A stretch of DNA of 64,000 nucleotides from Chthonomonas sp. (GTDB lineage Bacteria; Armatimonadota; Fimbriimonadia; Fimbriimonadales; Fimbriimonadaceae), in the NCBI GenBank assembly GCA_016788425.1, contig JAEURQ010000003.1, positions 155,282 to 219,281 on the forward strand, in the 5' to 3' direction. The position numbers and the translations under genes are program-made. Positions 44,865 to 53,247 of this stretch are shown in pieces. The first letter of the stretch is position 1. Each line of letters begins with the position of its first letter. The notes beneath the pieces were generated by a model that searched no databases, was not told the DNA's origin, and was given only the letters and a program-made list of their open reading frames with translations.

Positions 44865-45645
44865 TTGGCTGACGCTCGCCGAGCAGCAGATTGACCGGGC
44901 CGACGCGCGGATTCTGTTTTGCTTCGCGGTGAATTGGGATCGCGCGCAGGTGATGGCGCGGCTGGATCACCCGGTGCCGCCCGACTACTTGGAGACCCTG
45001 AGTGGGCTCCTCGCCGAACGCGCGCTTGGCGTGCCGCTCGCGTACCTTGTCGGCTCGCAAGAGTTCTTTGGTCGCCCGTTTTTGGTGAACGAGGCGGTGC
45101 TCATTCCGCGCCCCGACACCGAGACGCTCATCGAGGTGGCGCTCGGGTTGGGCCTGCCCGAGGGTGCGCGGGTGCTGGATGTCGGCACCGGCAGCGGCTG
45201 CATTGCGCTGACGCTGGCCGCCGAGCGCCCGAGTTGGGATGTCACCGGCGTTGACATTTCAGCCGACGCATTGGCCATGGCCCGGGCCAACGCTCACCAA
45301 CTGAAGATTCGCGCCACGCTGGAGATGTCCGATCTTTTTCAGCACACGCCGGGGCCGTGGGACCTCGTGGTAAGCAACCCGCCGTACATCGGCCGCGACG
45401 AAACCTTGCCGCGTGAGGTCCGCGAATTTGAACCCGACCAGGCGCTGTTCGCCGAGGAAAGCGGCCTTGCGATCTACCGCCGTCTTGCTGACGAGGGTCG
45501 CGCCCACACCCCGCTGATGCTCGTCGAGATCGGCTACTTGCTGGCCGAAACTGTGCCCGCCGTGTTCGCCGAATACGGGTGGTCACTGGTGAGCAGCACC
45601 CGCGACCTCGCCGGAATCGAACGGGCGCAACTGTTCCGCCAGTAA
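44851..45645 (+). CDS. prmC: Peptide chain release factor methyltransferase PrmC
   Basis: PrmC (HemK) methylates the Gln of the GGQ motif in RF1 and RF2. The 264-residue protein has a helical N-terminal part, SAM motif I VLDVGTGSGCIALTLA and the NPPY motif (N176-Y179) that binds the substrate Gln. It is full length for the family. It sits between mtnA and def in an operon of translation genes. Confidence 0.93.
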   Translation: MRVRDWLTLAEQQIDRADARILFCFAVNWDRAQVMARLDHPVPPDYLETLSGLLAERALGVPLAYLVGSQEFFGRPFLVNEAVLIPRPDTETLIEVALGLGLPEGARVLDVGTGSGCIALTLAAERPSWDVTGVDISADALAMARANAHQLKIRATLEMSDLFQHTPGPWDLVVSNPPYIGRDETLPREVREFEPDQALFAEESGLAIYRRLADEGRAHTPLMLVEIGYLLAETVPAVFAEYGWSLVSSTRDLAGIERAQLFRQ

Positions 45646-45654
45646 ACTAGGGGC

Positions 45655-46185
45655 ATGGATATCGTCGTGCCCGATGACATGCAGTATTTGTATGTCCGAA
45701 ACAAGGAGCGTCCGGTCTGGAAAATCCCCGACCCGGTGCTGCGCGAGATCGCTCGCCCCATCGAAAAGATTGATAAAAAAGTCATCGAGTTCACCGAAAC
45801 CATGGTGAGCGCGATGAAACTGGCGAACGGTATCGGGCTGGCCGCGCCGCAAATGGGCAAGGCGCTTCGCATCATCGCCATCGCGCCCGGCGACATGAAG
45901 CCGTTGGTGATTATTAATCCCGAGATCATGGAATCGAGCGAGGAAACCGACATCGCGCAAGAGGGCTGCTTGAGCATCCCCGGCCTGTACGGCGACGTTG
46001 TGCGATCAACGCGCGTGGTGGTGGAAGGCTACGACAAAAAGGGCAAACCCGTCGGCTACGAAGTTGATGGACTCGCGGCGCGTGTGATTCAGCACGAGGT
46101 GGATCACCTCAATGGCGTGCTGTTCATTGACAAGGCGATCCCCGAGACCCTTCACTGGGAGCATCCCGGACCGGTTGACGAGTGA
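45655..46185 (+). CDS. def: Peptide deformylase
   Basis: This enzyme removes the N-formyl group from new proteins. The 176-residue metalloenzyme carries all three motifs: GIGLAAPQ (59-66), EGCLSIPG (103-110) and QHEVDH (H147, E148, H151), with Cys105 and the two His as metal ligands and Glu148 as base. It overlaps the fmt start by 4 bases. The pairing with fmt is classic: one enzyme formylates initiator tRNA, the other removes the formyl group later. Confidence 0.95.
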   Translation: MDIVVPDDMQYLYVRNKERPVWKIPDPVLREIARPIEKIDKKVIEFTETMVSAMKLANGIGLAAPQMGKALRIIAIAPGDMKPLVIINPEIMESSEETDIAQEGCLSIPGLYGDVVRSTRVVVEGYDKKGKPVGYEVDGLAARVIQHEVDHLNGVLFIDKAIPETLHWEHPGPVDE

Positions 46186-47096
46186 GAATCGCCTACTTCG
46201 GGACCGCTGAGTTTGCCGTTCCGCCGCTGCGGGCGATTGCCGAGCACGTGGTTGCGGTAGTAAGTCAACCCGACCGCCCGAGCGGGCGCGGCATGCGCCT
46301 GACACCGTCGCCGGTTTCGGCCCTCGCGCAGGAACTCGGCATCGATTTGCTTCGCCCGGAAAAGGCTCGCGATCCGGAATTTATTGAGCACATGCGCTCG
46401 CTGAATTGCGACGTGTTTGTGGTCGCCGCTTATGGCCAGATTCTGCGGGAAAGCTTGCTGGAGGGTGCTCGCCACGGAAGCGTGAACCTGCACGGCTCGA
46501 TCTTGCCACAGTATCGCGGCGCGGCCCCGATTCAGCGCGCGATCATGGATGGCGAAGCGGAAACTGGCGTGACCCTGATGCAGATGGCCAAGGGCATGGA
46601 CACGGGCGACATGATTGACATTGTGCGCACGCCAATCGGCCCCGACGAAACGTACGGCGAACTCGCGGCGCGGCTTTCCGAACTCGCCGCCGCGCAGCTG
46701 AGCACGTGGTTGCCCCGGCTCGCCGCTGGCGACTACCCCCGTGTGGAGCAAGACCACGCCGCCGCGACTCACGCGGCCAAGATCGAACGGGGTGAAAGCA
46801 TTCTCGATCCGACCCGACCCGCGGAGGAGGAGTATCGTCGTTTCCGCGCGGTGACTCCGTCGCCCGGCGCGTTGCTGCCCAGTCAGTGGGGCGATCTCAA
46901 GGTGTTGCGCGCGCGCCTCAGCCATGCCCAAGTGACCCCGGCAACGATCAGCACTGAAGACGGCTTCGTAGTCGGTTTTCATGGCGGTGCATTGCGCATC
47001 GAAGAACTCAAAGTGCCCGGTCGTAGCGCCATTAGCGGGCCCGAGTTTTTGCGAGGTTTTCGCATTCAAAACGGTACGCCACTTCTGGCAACTTGA
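46182..47096 (+). CDS. fmt: Methionyl-tRNA formyltransferase
   Basis: Fmt formylates Met-tRNAi using 10-formyl-tetrahydrofolate. The 304-residue protein has NLHGSILPQYRGAAPIQRA with the catalytic Asn102 and His104, the Asp in GMDTGDM (D140), and a C-terminal OB-like domain. The start is GTG 46182, overlapping the def stop. It is the last gene of mtnA-prmC-def-fmt, followed by a separate promoter for the pseudopilin. Confidence 0.95.
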   Translation: MRIAYFGTAEFAVPPLRAIAEHVVAVVSQPDRPSGRGMRLTPSPVSALAQELGIDLLRPEKARDPEFIEHMRSLNCDVFVVAAYGQILRESLLEGARHGSVNLHGSILPQYRGAAPIQRAIMDGEAETGVTLMQMAKGMDTGDMIDIVRTPIGPDETYGELAARLSELAAAQLSTWLPRLAAGDYPRVEQDHAAATHAAKIERGESILDPTRPAEEEYRRFRAVTPSPGALLPSQWGDLKVLRARLSHAQVTPATISTEDGFVVGFHGGALRIEELKVPGRSAISGPEFLRGFRIQNGTPLLAT

Positions 47097-47120
47097 ATGA
47101 CGCCGGTGTCGTAATATACT
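47093..47120 (+). promoter_or_regulatory. Candidate promoter for the pseudopilin gene
   Basis: TTGAAT (47093-47098) and TATACT (47115-47120) are 16 bases apart; the TTGAAT overlaps the fmt stop codon. The expected start point lies about 6 bases before the pseudopilin ATG, so the transcript would be almost leaderless and there is no clear ribosome binding site. Confidence 0.5.
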
Positions 47121-47132
47121 AGCGGTGCGCTT

Positions 47133-48044
47133 ATGAAAAAGGCATTTACTCTGATCGAACTCTTGGTGGTCATTGCGATCATCGCCATTCTCGCGGCGAT
47201 CCTGTTCCCAGTGTTTACCCAGGCCAAGATCCAGGCCAAGAAAACACAGTGTCTCTCGCAGATTAAGCAAACCGGAACCGCGATTATCATGTACGCGGAC
47301 GACAACGACGACACGTTCCCGACGGGAACGGTGCCGAACCTCACTACCGGAGGCTGGCGACCGAACGACTTTACGGCGCAGAGTCCGGCGGGCTGGTTCA
47401 ACTGGCCCGGCGCGCAAGAAGAATATGCCTTGGTTTGGCACAACACGATATCGACTTACACCAAGAGTTACGACGTGATGAGCACGCCCGCCGCGCGCGT
47501 TTTCAACATCAACGATCCGACGTGGAACGCCGGTTTGGCCGCCAAGCTTAAGCAGCCGAAGCCGGTGAATTTCACCTACAACGGCCTGCTGCAGCACCTC
47601 CCCAGTTCGGAGTGCGCGGTACCGAGCCAAAACCCGATGATCTGGCTAGGTCAAGGCAACTTCGCTCGCAACGGGGCGGCCATGGCCAACCCGCGACTGC
47701 TTTGCACCGTCGTCGGTCCTTGCCGATTCAATTCGGCTGGCATGCCCGACGGCACGGCTGGGACTCGCGGTGACGTGTTTACCATGAGCTCGGTCGCGCA
47801 AGGCGGCCCCTCGTACACGCCTTACAACAACACGAACATTTATGTGTTTAGCGACACCTCGGCCAAGGCGGTGAAGTACGCCAAGGGCAACCAGGCTCCG
47901 TTCCCGGCTTCGACGAACTCGCTGGTGCCGATCCAGTTCCTGGAGGAAAATGGCCAAGCCACTTCCAACTTTATCCGCGGTCGCTATGCCGGTTCCACGC
48001 TCTACGTCGCCGCGTTTATGCCCGACAACCAATTCAATAACTAG
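47133..48044 (+). CDS. Type IV pilin-like/pseudopilin protein
   Basis: The 303-residue protein starts with a very short positively charged leader, MKKA, then FTLIELLVVIAIIAILAAIL, the classic type IV prepilin cleavage site and hydrophobic helix. After it comes FPVFTQAKIQAKKTQCLSQI and MYADDNDDTFP, the style of the large family of secreted pseudopilin-like proteins in Armatimonadota and Planctomycetota (DUF1559-like). It should be processed by a prepilin peptidase, not found here. The substrate or role is unknown. The following lipoprotein gene starts on the next base after its stop. Confidence 0.83.
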   Translation: MKKAFTLIELLVVIAIIAILAAILFPVFTQAKIQAKKTQCLSQIKQTGTAIIMYADDNDDTFPTGTVPNLTTGGWRPNDFTAQSPAGWFNWPGAQEEYALVWHNTISTYTKSYDVMSTPAARVFNINDPTWNAGLAAKLKQPKPVNFTYNGLLQHLPSSECAVPSQNPMIWLGQGNFARNGAAMANPRLLCTVVGPCRFNSAGMPDGTAGTRGDVFTMSSVAQGGPSYTPYNNTNIYVFSDTSAKAVKYAKGNQAPFPASTNSLVPIQFLEENGQATSNFIRGRYAGSTLYVAAFMPDNQFNN

Positions 48045-48278
48045 ATGAAGACACTTAAACTGTTCATGGCCCTGATGGTCCTCGCCGTCGTCGCCGTCGG
48101 TTGCGGTAGCAAGGAAGAAGCTCCGGCCGCCACGGCCGCGCCGACCGAAACTCAAGCTCCGGTGGCTAACACTCCGACCGGAACCGACGCGAACGCTGCG
48201 GCTCCTGCCGCCGTGCCGAACGAGGCCACCAACACCGGCGTGCAAGACGTCCGCCCGGACGCCGCCGGTCAGCGATAG
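48045..48278 (+). CDS. Small Ala/Pro/Thr-rich lipoprotein
   Basis: The 77-residue protein begins with a lipoprotein signal (LFMALMVLAVVAVGC, lipidation at Cys20), followed by a disordered tail rich in Ala, Thr, Pro and Glu/Asn (EEAPAATAAPTETQAPV). No fold is likely. It starts immediately after the pseudopilin stop, suggesting they are made together. A strong bidirectional terminator follows. Confidence 0.75.
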   Translation: MKTLKLFMALMVLAVVAVGCGSKEEAPAATAAPTETQAPVANTPTGTDANAAAPAAVPNEATNTGVQDVRPDAAGQR

Positions 48279-48286
48279 CTTGAGCT

Positions 48287-48325
48287 AAAAAGGGGGCTTG
48301 GCCGAAACGGCCAAGCCCCTTTTTT
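48287..48325. terminator. Bidirectional terminator between lipoprotein and lpdA
   Basis: AAAAAGGGGGCTTGGCCG and CGGCCAAGCCCCTTTTTT form a long GC-rich stem with an AAA loop, with a T run on the plus strand and, since the other side is an A run, also on the minus strand. It lies between two convergent genes (stops at 48278 and 48342) and can end transcripts from both sides. Confidence 0.9.
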
Positions 48326-48341
48326 GTGCCTTGGTGAAGGC

Positions 48342-49757
48342 TTACTTGTGGATCGCGTGGCCCATCGCATCTTCCCACGCTTCGAGCATGGCTTCGGCCA
48401 TGGTCGGGTGAGCGTGGATGGTGTCCGCCATCGATTCCAGAGTTGCTTCGTGAGCAATCGCGGTGGCGGCGGCGGCGATCATGTCGGTCACGTGCGCGCC
48501 GATCATGTGAACCCCAAGCACCTCGCCGTACTTCTTGTCGGCCACAACCTTGACAAACCCGTCTTGCTCGGCCATCGCCATGGCCTTGCCCAGCGGGCGG
48601 AAGGCAAACTTCCCGATCACGACGTCGTAGCCCTTTTCCTTCGCCTCAGCCTCAGTGAGACCAACGCTCGAGACTTCCGGCACGGTGTAGACGCAGTTCG
48701 GAACGACCTTGTAATCCATGGGGCGCGTTTGGCCCTTGACGATATTGGTCACCGCTCGGATGCCTTCGGCGCTCGCCACGTGAGCCAGCTGAATGCGGCC
48801 CGTCACGTCGCCGATCGCGTAGATGTTGGGCACGTCTGTCACCAGGGTGTCGTCCTTCACCTGCACGCCGCGCTTGTGGAGCTTCACGCCGACTTCTTCC
48901 AGGCCCATGCCATCGGTGTTGGCCTTGCGACCCACGCCGAGTAGCACAACTTGAACCGTGATTTCCTCAGTCTTGTCGCCCTTCTTGACGAAGCACTTCC
49001 AGCCGTCCTTCACCTTCTCGACCTTCTCCAGGCCCGAACCAGAATGAATCTTCACGCCTTGGCGGCCCATGACCTTGCCGAGCTCGACGCCAAGGTCGGC
49101 GTCCATCATCGGAATCAGGGTGCTCATCATTTCGACGAGGTGAACCTCTGCGCCGAGCGCGTTGAATACGTAGCTGAACTCGCAGCCAACGGCTCCGCCG
49201 CCCAGCACGAGCATGCTCTTAGGAATGAACGGCGCGGTCACCGCGTCGTCGCTGGTCCACACGCCTTCTTCGCGGCCGCCTTCGAGGCCAGGGATGTTGA
49301 GCTTGATCACGCTCGAACCCATGGCAAGCACAAAGTTCTTGGCCTTAATGCTCTTCTTGACGCCATCCTTTTCGACCTCAATCGTGGTCGGGCTTGTGAA
49401 CTTGGCGAAGCCATCCACGTGGGTGATCCCGTTCTTTTTGAACAGCATGCCGACGCCGCCTCGCAGGGTGGTGACGATCTTTTCCTTGCGGGCGATGAAC
49501 TTCGCAAAGTCCATGGTCGCCTCGCCGCTCACCGTGACCCCGAGGTCGCCGGCGTGCTTGACGTGTTGCAGGCGTTCGGCACTGGCGATCATCGCCTTAC
49601 TGGGGATACAACCCCAGTTCAAACAGGTTCCGCCGAGGTACTCCTTTTCCACGCAGATGACCTTGGCGCCAAGCTGGGCTGCGCGGATGGCGGCGACGTA
49701 GCCACCAGGGCCCGCGCCGATAACGACGAGATCTGTTTCCATTTGCTCTTGTGCCAT
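48342..49757 (-). CDS. lpdA: Dihydrolipoyl dehydrogenase
   Basis: This is the E3 flavoenzyme that reoxidises dihydrolipoamide in 2-oxoacid dehydrogenase or glycine cleavage complexes. The 471-residue protein has the FAD motif VVIGAGPGGYVA, the redox pair in GGTCLNWGCIPSK (C45, C50), the NAD motif LVLGGGAVGCEF and the catalytic His-Glu in HAHPTMAEAM (H450, E455). ATG 49757 is preferred over upstream in-frame starts, because the family N-terminus begins there and GAGGAA lies upstream. No other complex subunits are nearby. Confidence 0.94.
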   Translation of the reverse strand: MAQEQMETDLVVIGAGPGGYVAAIRAAQLGAKVICVEKEYLGGTCLNWGCIPSKAMIASAERLQHVKHAGDLGVTVSGEATMDFAKFIARKEKIVTTLRGGVGMLFKKNGITHVDGFAKFTSPTTIEVEKDGVKKSIKAKNFVLAMGSSVIKLNIPGLEGGREEGVWTSDDAVTAPFIPKSMLVLGGGAVGCEFSYVFNALGAEVHLVEMMSTLIPMMDADLGVELGKVMGRQGVKIHSGSGLEKVEKVKDGWKCFVKKGDKTEEITVQVVLLGVGRKANTDGMGLEEVGVKLHKRGVQVKDDTLVTDVPNIYAIGDVTGRIQLAHVASAEGIRAVTNIVKGQTRPMDYKVVPNCVYTVPEVSSVGLTEAEAKEKGYDVVIGKFAFRPLGKAMAMAEQDGFVKVVADKKYGEVLGVHMIGAHVTDMIAAAATAIAHEATLESMADTIHAHPTMAEAMLEAWEDAMGHAIHK

Positions 49758-49923
49758 GGGTTGTGTGAGTTCCTCAACTTGGAGCAGGCCACCTGTGGCC
49801 GCCACCAAATGTTCTACGCCCAGCCGCTGACCGATGGACATGGCGGGCGATGCCGGGGCTTTTGAAGCTGGCATGCTTGAACTTTCAGTGTACCAGGCAG
49901 GCGGTTGGCCCTCTGAAATTGAG

Positions 49924-49952
49924 ACCGAGCGAGCCGGTGCGGCTCGCTCGGT
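49924..49952 (-). terminator. Hairpin after the nitroreductase gene
   Basis: ACCGAGCGAGCC (49924-49935) and GGCTCGCTCGGT (49941-49952) form a perfect 12-bp stem with a GGTGC loop. It lies 22 bases past the nitroreductase stop, in the direction of transcription. There is no good T run, so it may be a factor-dependent terminator or an RNA-stabilising hairpin. Confidence 0.6.
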
Positions 49953-49973
49953 TAGCTTGGGGGAAGGCGAAAA

Positions 49974-50567
49974 TCAGCGCCAGTCGACGAAGCGATCCAG
50001 CGGATGGCGATGGTGCGGGAACCCTTCTTCGGCCTTTTTGCCAATGGCGACGATGGCCGGCATGCGAACATGCTCCGGCAAGTCGAGGACATCCTTCATC
50101 TTGGCCGGGTCGAAGCCGAGCATCGGCGATGAGCCGTAGCCCGCTTCCTCGATGGCGAGCAGGAGGAAGCCCAGGAAGATGTAGCTGATCGCGTTGCCCC
50201 AGGTTTCGGAGGCTTCGTCGCCCATGTTGCCGAAGGTCTTGCGCATGTTCGCAGCCTCGGCTTCCTTGCGGTCGCCCATGCCCGGATGAACCGTGTCCTC
50301 GACCTTATCGAGCACGTCCTTCATGTCGCTGTGGATGACCAGAACGGCTTGCGCGCCGGAGACCTGCGGCTGGTTGTAGGCGGCTTCGGCGACCTTGGCT
50401 TTGAGGTCGGGGTCGGTGACCACGGTGACCCGCCACGGTTGGAGGTTCCACGGCGACGGGGCGAGCCCGGCGACCCGCAAGATTTCCTCAATCTTGGCCT
50501 GGGGGATGGCTTCGTCCGTGTACTTGCGGACCGATTTGCGACTTTCTGCAGCTTGAGTAACAGTCAT
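49974..50567 (-). CDS. Nitroreductase-family flavoprotein
   Basis: The 197-residue protein is an NfsB-type FMN oxidoreductase: RKSVRKYTDEAIPQAKIEEI at the start, APSPWNLQPWRVTVV (FMN contact) and AIEEAGYGSSPMLGFDP. Members reduce nitro groups, quinones or other acceptors; the natural substrate is unknown. It is transcribed leftwards, and the SRPBCC gene at 50662 diverges from it. Confidence 0.88.
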   Translation of the reverse strand: MTVTQAAESRKSVRKYTDEAIPQAKIEEILRVAGLAPSPWNLQPWRVTVVTDPDLKAKVAEAAYNQPQVSGAQAVLVIHSDMKDVLDKVEDTVHPGMGDRKEAEAANMRKTFGNMGDEASETWGNAISYIFLGFLLLAIEEAGYGSSPMLGFDPAKMKDVLDLPEHVRMPAIVAIGKKAEEGFPHHRHPLDRFVDWR

Positions 50568-50661
50568 AACTCCTCTAGTTTACTTGCGCGAGCAAGCAAT
50601 TAGTGCGTTCTACGCGTGTTGCATTTGAACTGTTCGGCGTTGTACCTGGTAAAACTTGCGT

Positions 50662-51123
50662 ATGCCTACGGTGGAAACCAGCGTGATCGTCCATGCCCCT
50701 CTCGATGTGGTGTATGCCGTCGCCAAGGACAATCGCTCATTTCCGCTTTTTATGCCCGACGTGAAGTCACTCTCCGTGGTGGAAGAAGACGGCCCGCGGG
50801 TGGTGAGTGACTGGATCGGCGTGATCAGCGCGTTCAATGTGAAGGTTCGCTGGAAGCAGGAAGATGTGTGGGATGACGCCGCGCACGTCTGCGCGTTTCG
50901 GCAGCTTGAAGGCGACTACGACATGATGGACGGGACGTGGACGTTCACCGAGGTGGGCGACGGCGTGACGAAGTTCGACAGCATTTTGAATTACGAGTAC
51001 GAGGTGCCCGCCCTGGGTCCGCTCGTGCGCCGCGTGGTGCACTCGCTCGTGATCAAGAACATGGATTCGGTGCTGGCCGCGCTGAAAAAGCGCTCAGAAG
51101 AAAAGGTCGAGTCGACGTTTTAG
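50662..51123 (+). CDS. SRPBCC-fold protein
   Basis: The 153-residue protein has the SRPBCC (START-like, polyketide cyclase/dehydrase) fold: VIVHAPLDVVYAVAKDNRSFP at the start, then beta strands (VRWKQEDVWDDAAHVCAFRQ) and a long C-terminal helix (LVIKNMDSVLAALKKRS). Such proteins bind hydrophobic ligands, and some relate to RatA. The function here is unknown. ATG 50662 is chosen; a TTG two codons upstream is also in frame. It converges with the next gene, overlapping by 4 bases. Confidence 0.75.
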   Translation: MPTVETSVIVHAPLDVVYAVAKDNRSFPLFMPDVKSLSVVEEDGPRVVSDWIGVISAFNVKVRWKQEDVWDDAAHVCAFRQLEGDYDMMDGTWTFTEVGDGVTKFDSILNYEYEVPALGPLVRRVVHSLVIKNMDSVLAALKKRSEEKVESTF

Positions 51124-51716
51124 CTCGGCTCTAGCCAAGAGACAACCTTGAAGTAGCTCGCTGGCGGATCAATCAACCATTGGCGTTCCCGAACTTCGAT
51201 GCAGCAGTCCGCGCTCAGTGGGTTGACCGCTTTCACGATTACCGAGTGTGCCATGGGGATGTGCGGATCGAGGCTTGTCGTTTCAACTAAGACCTGGTCC
51301 TCCTTGCAATCTGGGTCGAGGACTCCTCGGCGCTGCATTTGACCAATCGCGTGGTGCAATCCCAGTTCGAGACCCCAAAATGACAAGCCAGTTTGGCGAC
51401 TGGCTTCCGTGAGAAATGACTGAAGTAACGTGCCAGGGTCGCTGTGATCGAGACCCGACCCGAACTCGTTGTAGAACAGGAGCACCGCCTTTCCGAGATC
51501 AAGGCGGACATACTTGAATGCTTGGATGAGGAATACGTTGTTCTCTTCGGAGTCCCCGTCCCTGAAGTTGCGCAGTGCCCCGGGAAACTCGGTGAGGCAA
51601 CGTCGCCATGCCGCTCGAACGATGCCGGCGTCCTCGGCGCCCTTGCCGTAATGAGTTTCTTGAATCTCACCCGAGGAAGCGGCAAGCTTCAGCAAAAGTC
51701 CGAGGTCACTTGACAT
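51120..51716 (-). CDS. Unknown protein, 198 residues
   Basis: I do not recognise a family. The protein starts SSDLGLLLKLAASSG, has a helical core (LGLHHAIGQMQRRGVLDPDC) and several Cys residues near the end (PLSADCCIEVRER). There is no leader or membrane segment. Codon use is a little less extreme than in the neighbours. It converges with the SRPBCC gene and diverges from the XRE regulator 143 bases away. Confidence 0.55.
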   Translation of the reverse strand: MSSDLGLLLKLAASSGEIQETHYGKGAEDAGIVRAAWRRCLTEFPGALRNFRDGDSEENNVFLIQAFKYVRLDLGKAVLLFYNEFGSGLDHSDPGTLLQSFLTEASRQTGLSFWGLELGLHHAIGQMQRRGVLDPDCKEDQVLVETTSLDPHIPMAHSVIVKAVNPLSADCCIEVRERQWLIDPPASYFKVVSWLEPS

Positions 51717-51812
51717 AGTTCACCAGTCTAGCACCGCCCCGCAATTTCGCCTAATTTTGTCGAAAATGGTGGGGTGGTGGTACTTTTCTCCCATTTTTAT
51801 CCCATAATTTAC

Positions 51813-51847
51813 GGAACGCAAGAACTAAGTACCGCAAGTTACGTTCC
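51813..51847. promoter_or_regulatory. Inverted repeat upstream of XRE regulator
   Basis: GGAACG (51813-51818) and CGTTCC (51842-51847) form 6-base arms around a 23-base centre, with CGCAAG repeated inside. A CATAAT hexamer at 51803-51808 could be the -10 element. The repeat ends 12 bases before the ATG of the XRE gene, in the position expected for autoregulation. Confidence 0.4.
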
Positions 51848-51859
51848 CTGAGATATCCC

Positions 51860-52246
51860 ATGAAAAATACGCTTAGTGTTATGGTCGGTGAATTGGTGGA
51901 GGTGTTCGGGTCTCAAGCCCAACTCGCACGCATTCTGGACGTCCCGCCGCAAACGATTTCAAACTGGTTGAAAGGCGTGAGTCAAACTCCTCAAAGAGCC
52001 CGAATGCAAGCCTTGGAGGCCCTGTATCACCTCTCGCCCGAGGATCGCCTGATGGTTCTGAAAGCTCAGCGCGGATTTGAGGCCGAAGAAGAAGAGCTGT
52101 ACAGTCGGCCGTTCTTCCGGCCGTCCATCCGCAAGTTACTGAGCACCCTTCGCGACCTACAGCTGGCGGCCAAGAACGGTTCGATGTCCGATGAAGAAGC
52201 GGATGCGATCACCCAGTTTGTGTCCGACCGCATAGCCAGCGGCTAG
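51860..52246 (+). CDS. XRE-type HTH DNA-binding protein
   Basis: The 128-residue protein has a helix-turn-helix at about 17-38 (GSQAQLARILDVPPQTISNW, with LKGVSQ after it), in the Cro/CI-XRE style. The remaining C-terminal part is helical and acidic (GFEAEEEELYSRPFFRPSIR) and probably dimerises or senses a signal. It is a stand-alone regulator without a neighbour toxin. The frame and start ATG 51860 are clear. Confidence 0.78.
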   Translation: MKNTLSVMVGELVEVFGSQAQLARILDVPPQTISNWLKGVSQTPQRARMQALEALYHLSPEDRLMVLKAQRGFEAEEEELYSRPFFRPSIRKLLSTLRDLQLAAKNGSMSDEEADAITQFVSDRIASG

Positions 52247-52256
52247 ATATCCGGTG

Positions 52257-52277
52257 TCGTCGGCGATTCGCCGACGA
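52257..52277. other. Perfect hairpin between convergent genes
   Basis: TCGTCGGCG (52257-52265) pairs perfectly with CGCCGACGA (52269-52277) around ATT. It lies between the XRE stop (52246) and the motB stop (52320) with no T run on either side. It may protect 3' ends. Confidence 0.55.
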
Positions 52278-52305
52278 TCGTCCGCAAAATGCCGACAACA
52301 TGATC

Positions 52306-52335
52306 CTGGTCAAGGCACCTTAGTGCCCTGACCAG
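52306..52335 (-). terminator. Hairpin with the motB stop codon in its loop
   Basis: CTGGTCA-A-GGCAC pairs with GTGCC-C-TGACCAG (7 bp, one mismatch, 5 bp) and leaves the loop CTTA, which contains the motB stop (TAA on the minus strand, 52320-52322). The last codons of motB are therefore inside the stem. A weak T run (CATTTTG) occurs about 20 bases downstream on the minus strand. Confidence 0.5.
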
Positions 52336-53243
52336 TAGCTTTTCTTCGCCGGCGGATGGCCCTTACCCGGGCGGAGCCGCACCGGCGGGATGAAGTTCTT
52401 CGGCGTCTTAAATGCCGCCTCAGTCTGCCCGTCCAGAATCTCCTGCGGCAAGTCAGCGTCGGCATCGCGACCCGTGGACCACGGCAGCAGCACGCTCACG
52501 CGGCGGTTGCTAAAGTGGAACGGATCGTCCTTCTTTTTCAAGTCCGTAGCCGCGCGACCCGTCACTTCCAGGAACCGCGAAATCGGCACGCCAGAGGCCG
52601 TCAGCGCCCGACGAACCGCCTGCGCGCGATCAGTCGAAAGGTCCCAGTTGTCGTATCCCGAGCCCGGGAAGGGCTTCGCATCGGTGTGTCCGTACACCGA
52701 CATCTTGCGCTTGGTCGAGGCCAGCAGAGGCGCGACCCGCGCAATCAGCGTCCGCGCCGAAGGGCGCACGACCGCGCTACCGCTTTCAAAAAACACCGCG
52801 CCTGACTTCTCACTGAACTCCATCAGCAGGCCCTCGCCAGTGATCTGGTAATCCAGTTGTCCGCCCAGCGAGCGCACCTCGGCATCGGTTGAGGCGTTGA
52901 TGGTCGACTTCACTTGGCGAATCAGGCGTTCGGCCGCGGTCTTCTCCGAAGGAGTCTCTTCGCTGTACCTCACCGCCTTCGACTTCGGCTTCGCCATCGG
53001 ACCCATGTCCGGGTTCACCGAAATCTTCATGCGCGGATTGTTCTGCACAAAGCCCATGGGGTCATTAAAGTAACCCTGAATCGACTCCTTGTCGGTGTCG
53101 CTCAGGCCCATGATCCACATAACCATGAAGAAGGCCATCATAGCGGTCACGAAGTCGGCATAGGCAACCTTCCACGAACCGCCGTGGTGGCCAGCGTGGC
53201 CACCCTTCTTCTTCTTAATGATAATTGGCGCTTCTTTTGCCAT
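52320..53243 (-). CDS. motB: Flagellar motor protein MotB
   Basis: MotB anchors the stator to peptidoglycan and forms the proton channel with MotA. The 307-residue protein has the channel helix SWKVAYADFVTAMMAFFMVM with the conserved Asp30, a plug-type linker and an OmpA-like domain (about 130-260: VYGHTDAKPF; NRRVSVLL). The C-terminal tail is proline/lysine-rich. It starts 4 bases after the motA stop. Asp rather than polar variants indicates proton coupling is possible, though the ion is not proven. Confidence 0.94.
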   Translation of the reverse strand: MAKEAPIIIKKKKGGHAGHHGGSWKVAYADFVTAMMAFFMVMWIMGLSDTDKESIQGYFNDPMGFVQNNPRMKISVNPDMGPMAKPKSKAVRYSEETPSEKTAAERLIRQVKSTINASTDAEVRSLGGQLDYQITGEGLLMEFSEKSGAVFFESGSAVVRPSARTLIARVAPLLASTKRKMSVYGHTDAKPFPGSGYDNWDLSTDRAQAVRRALTASGVPISRFLEVTGRAATDLKKKDDPFHFSNRRVSVLLPWSTGRDADADLPQEILDGQTEAAFKTPKNFIPPVRLRPGKGHPPAKKSYWSGH

Positions 53244-53247
53244 GTGC

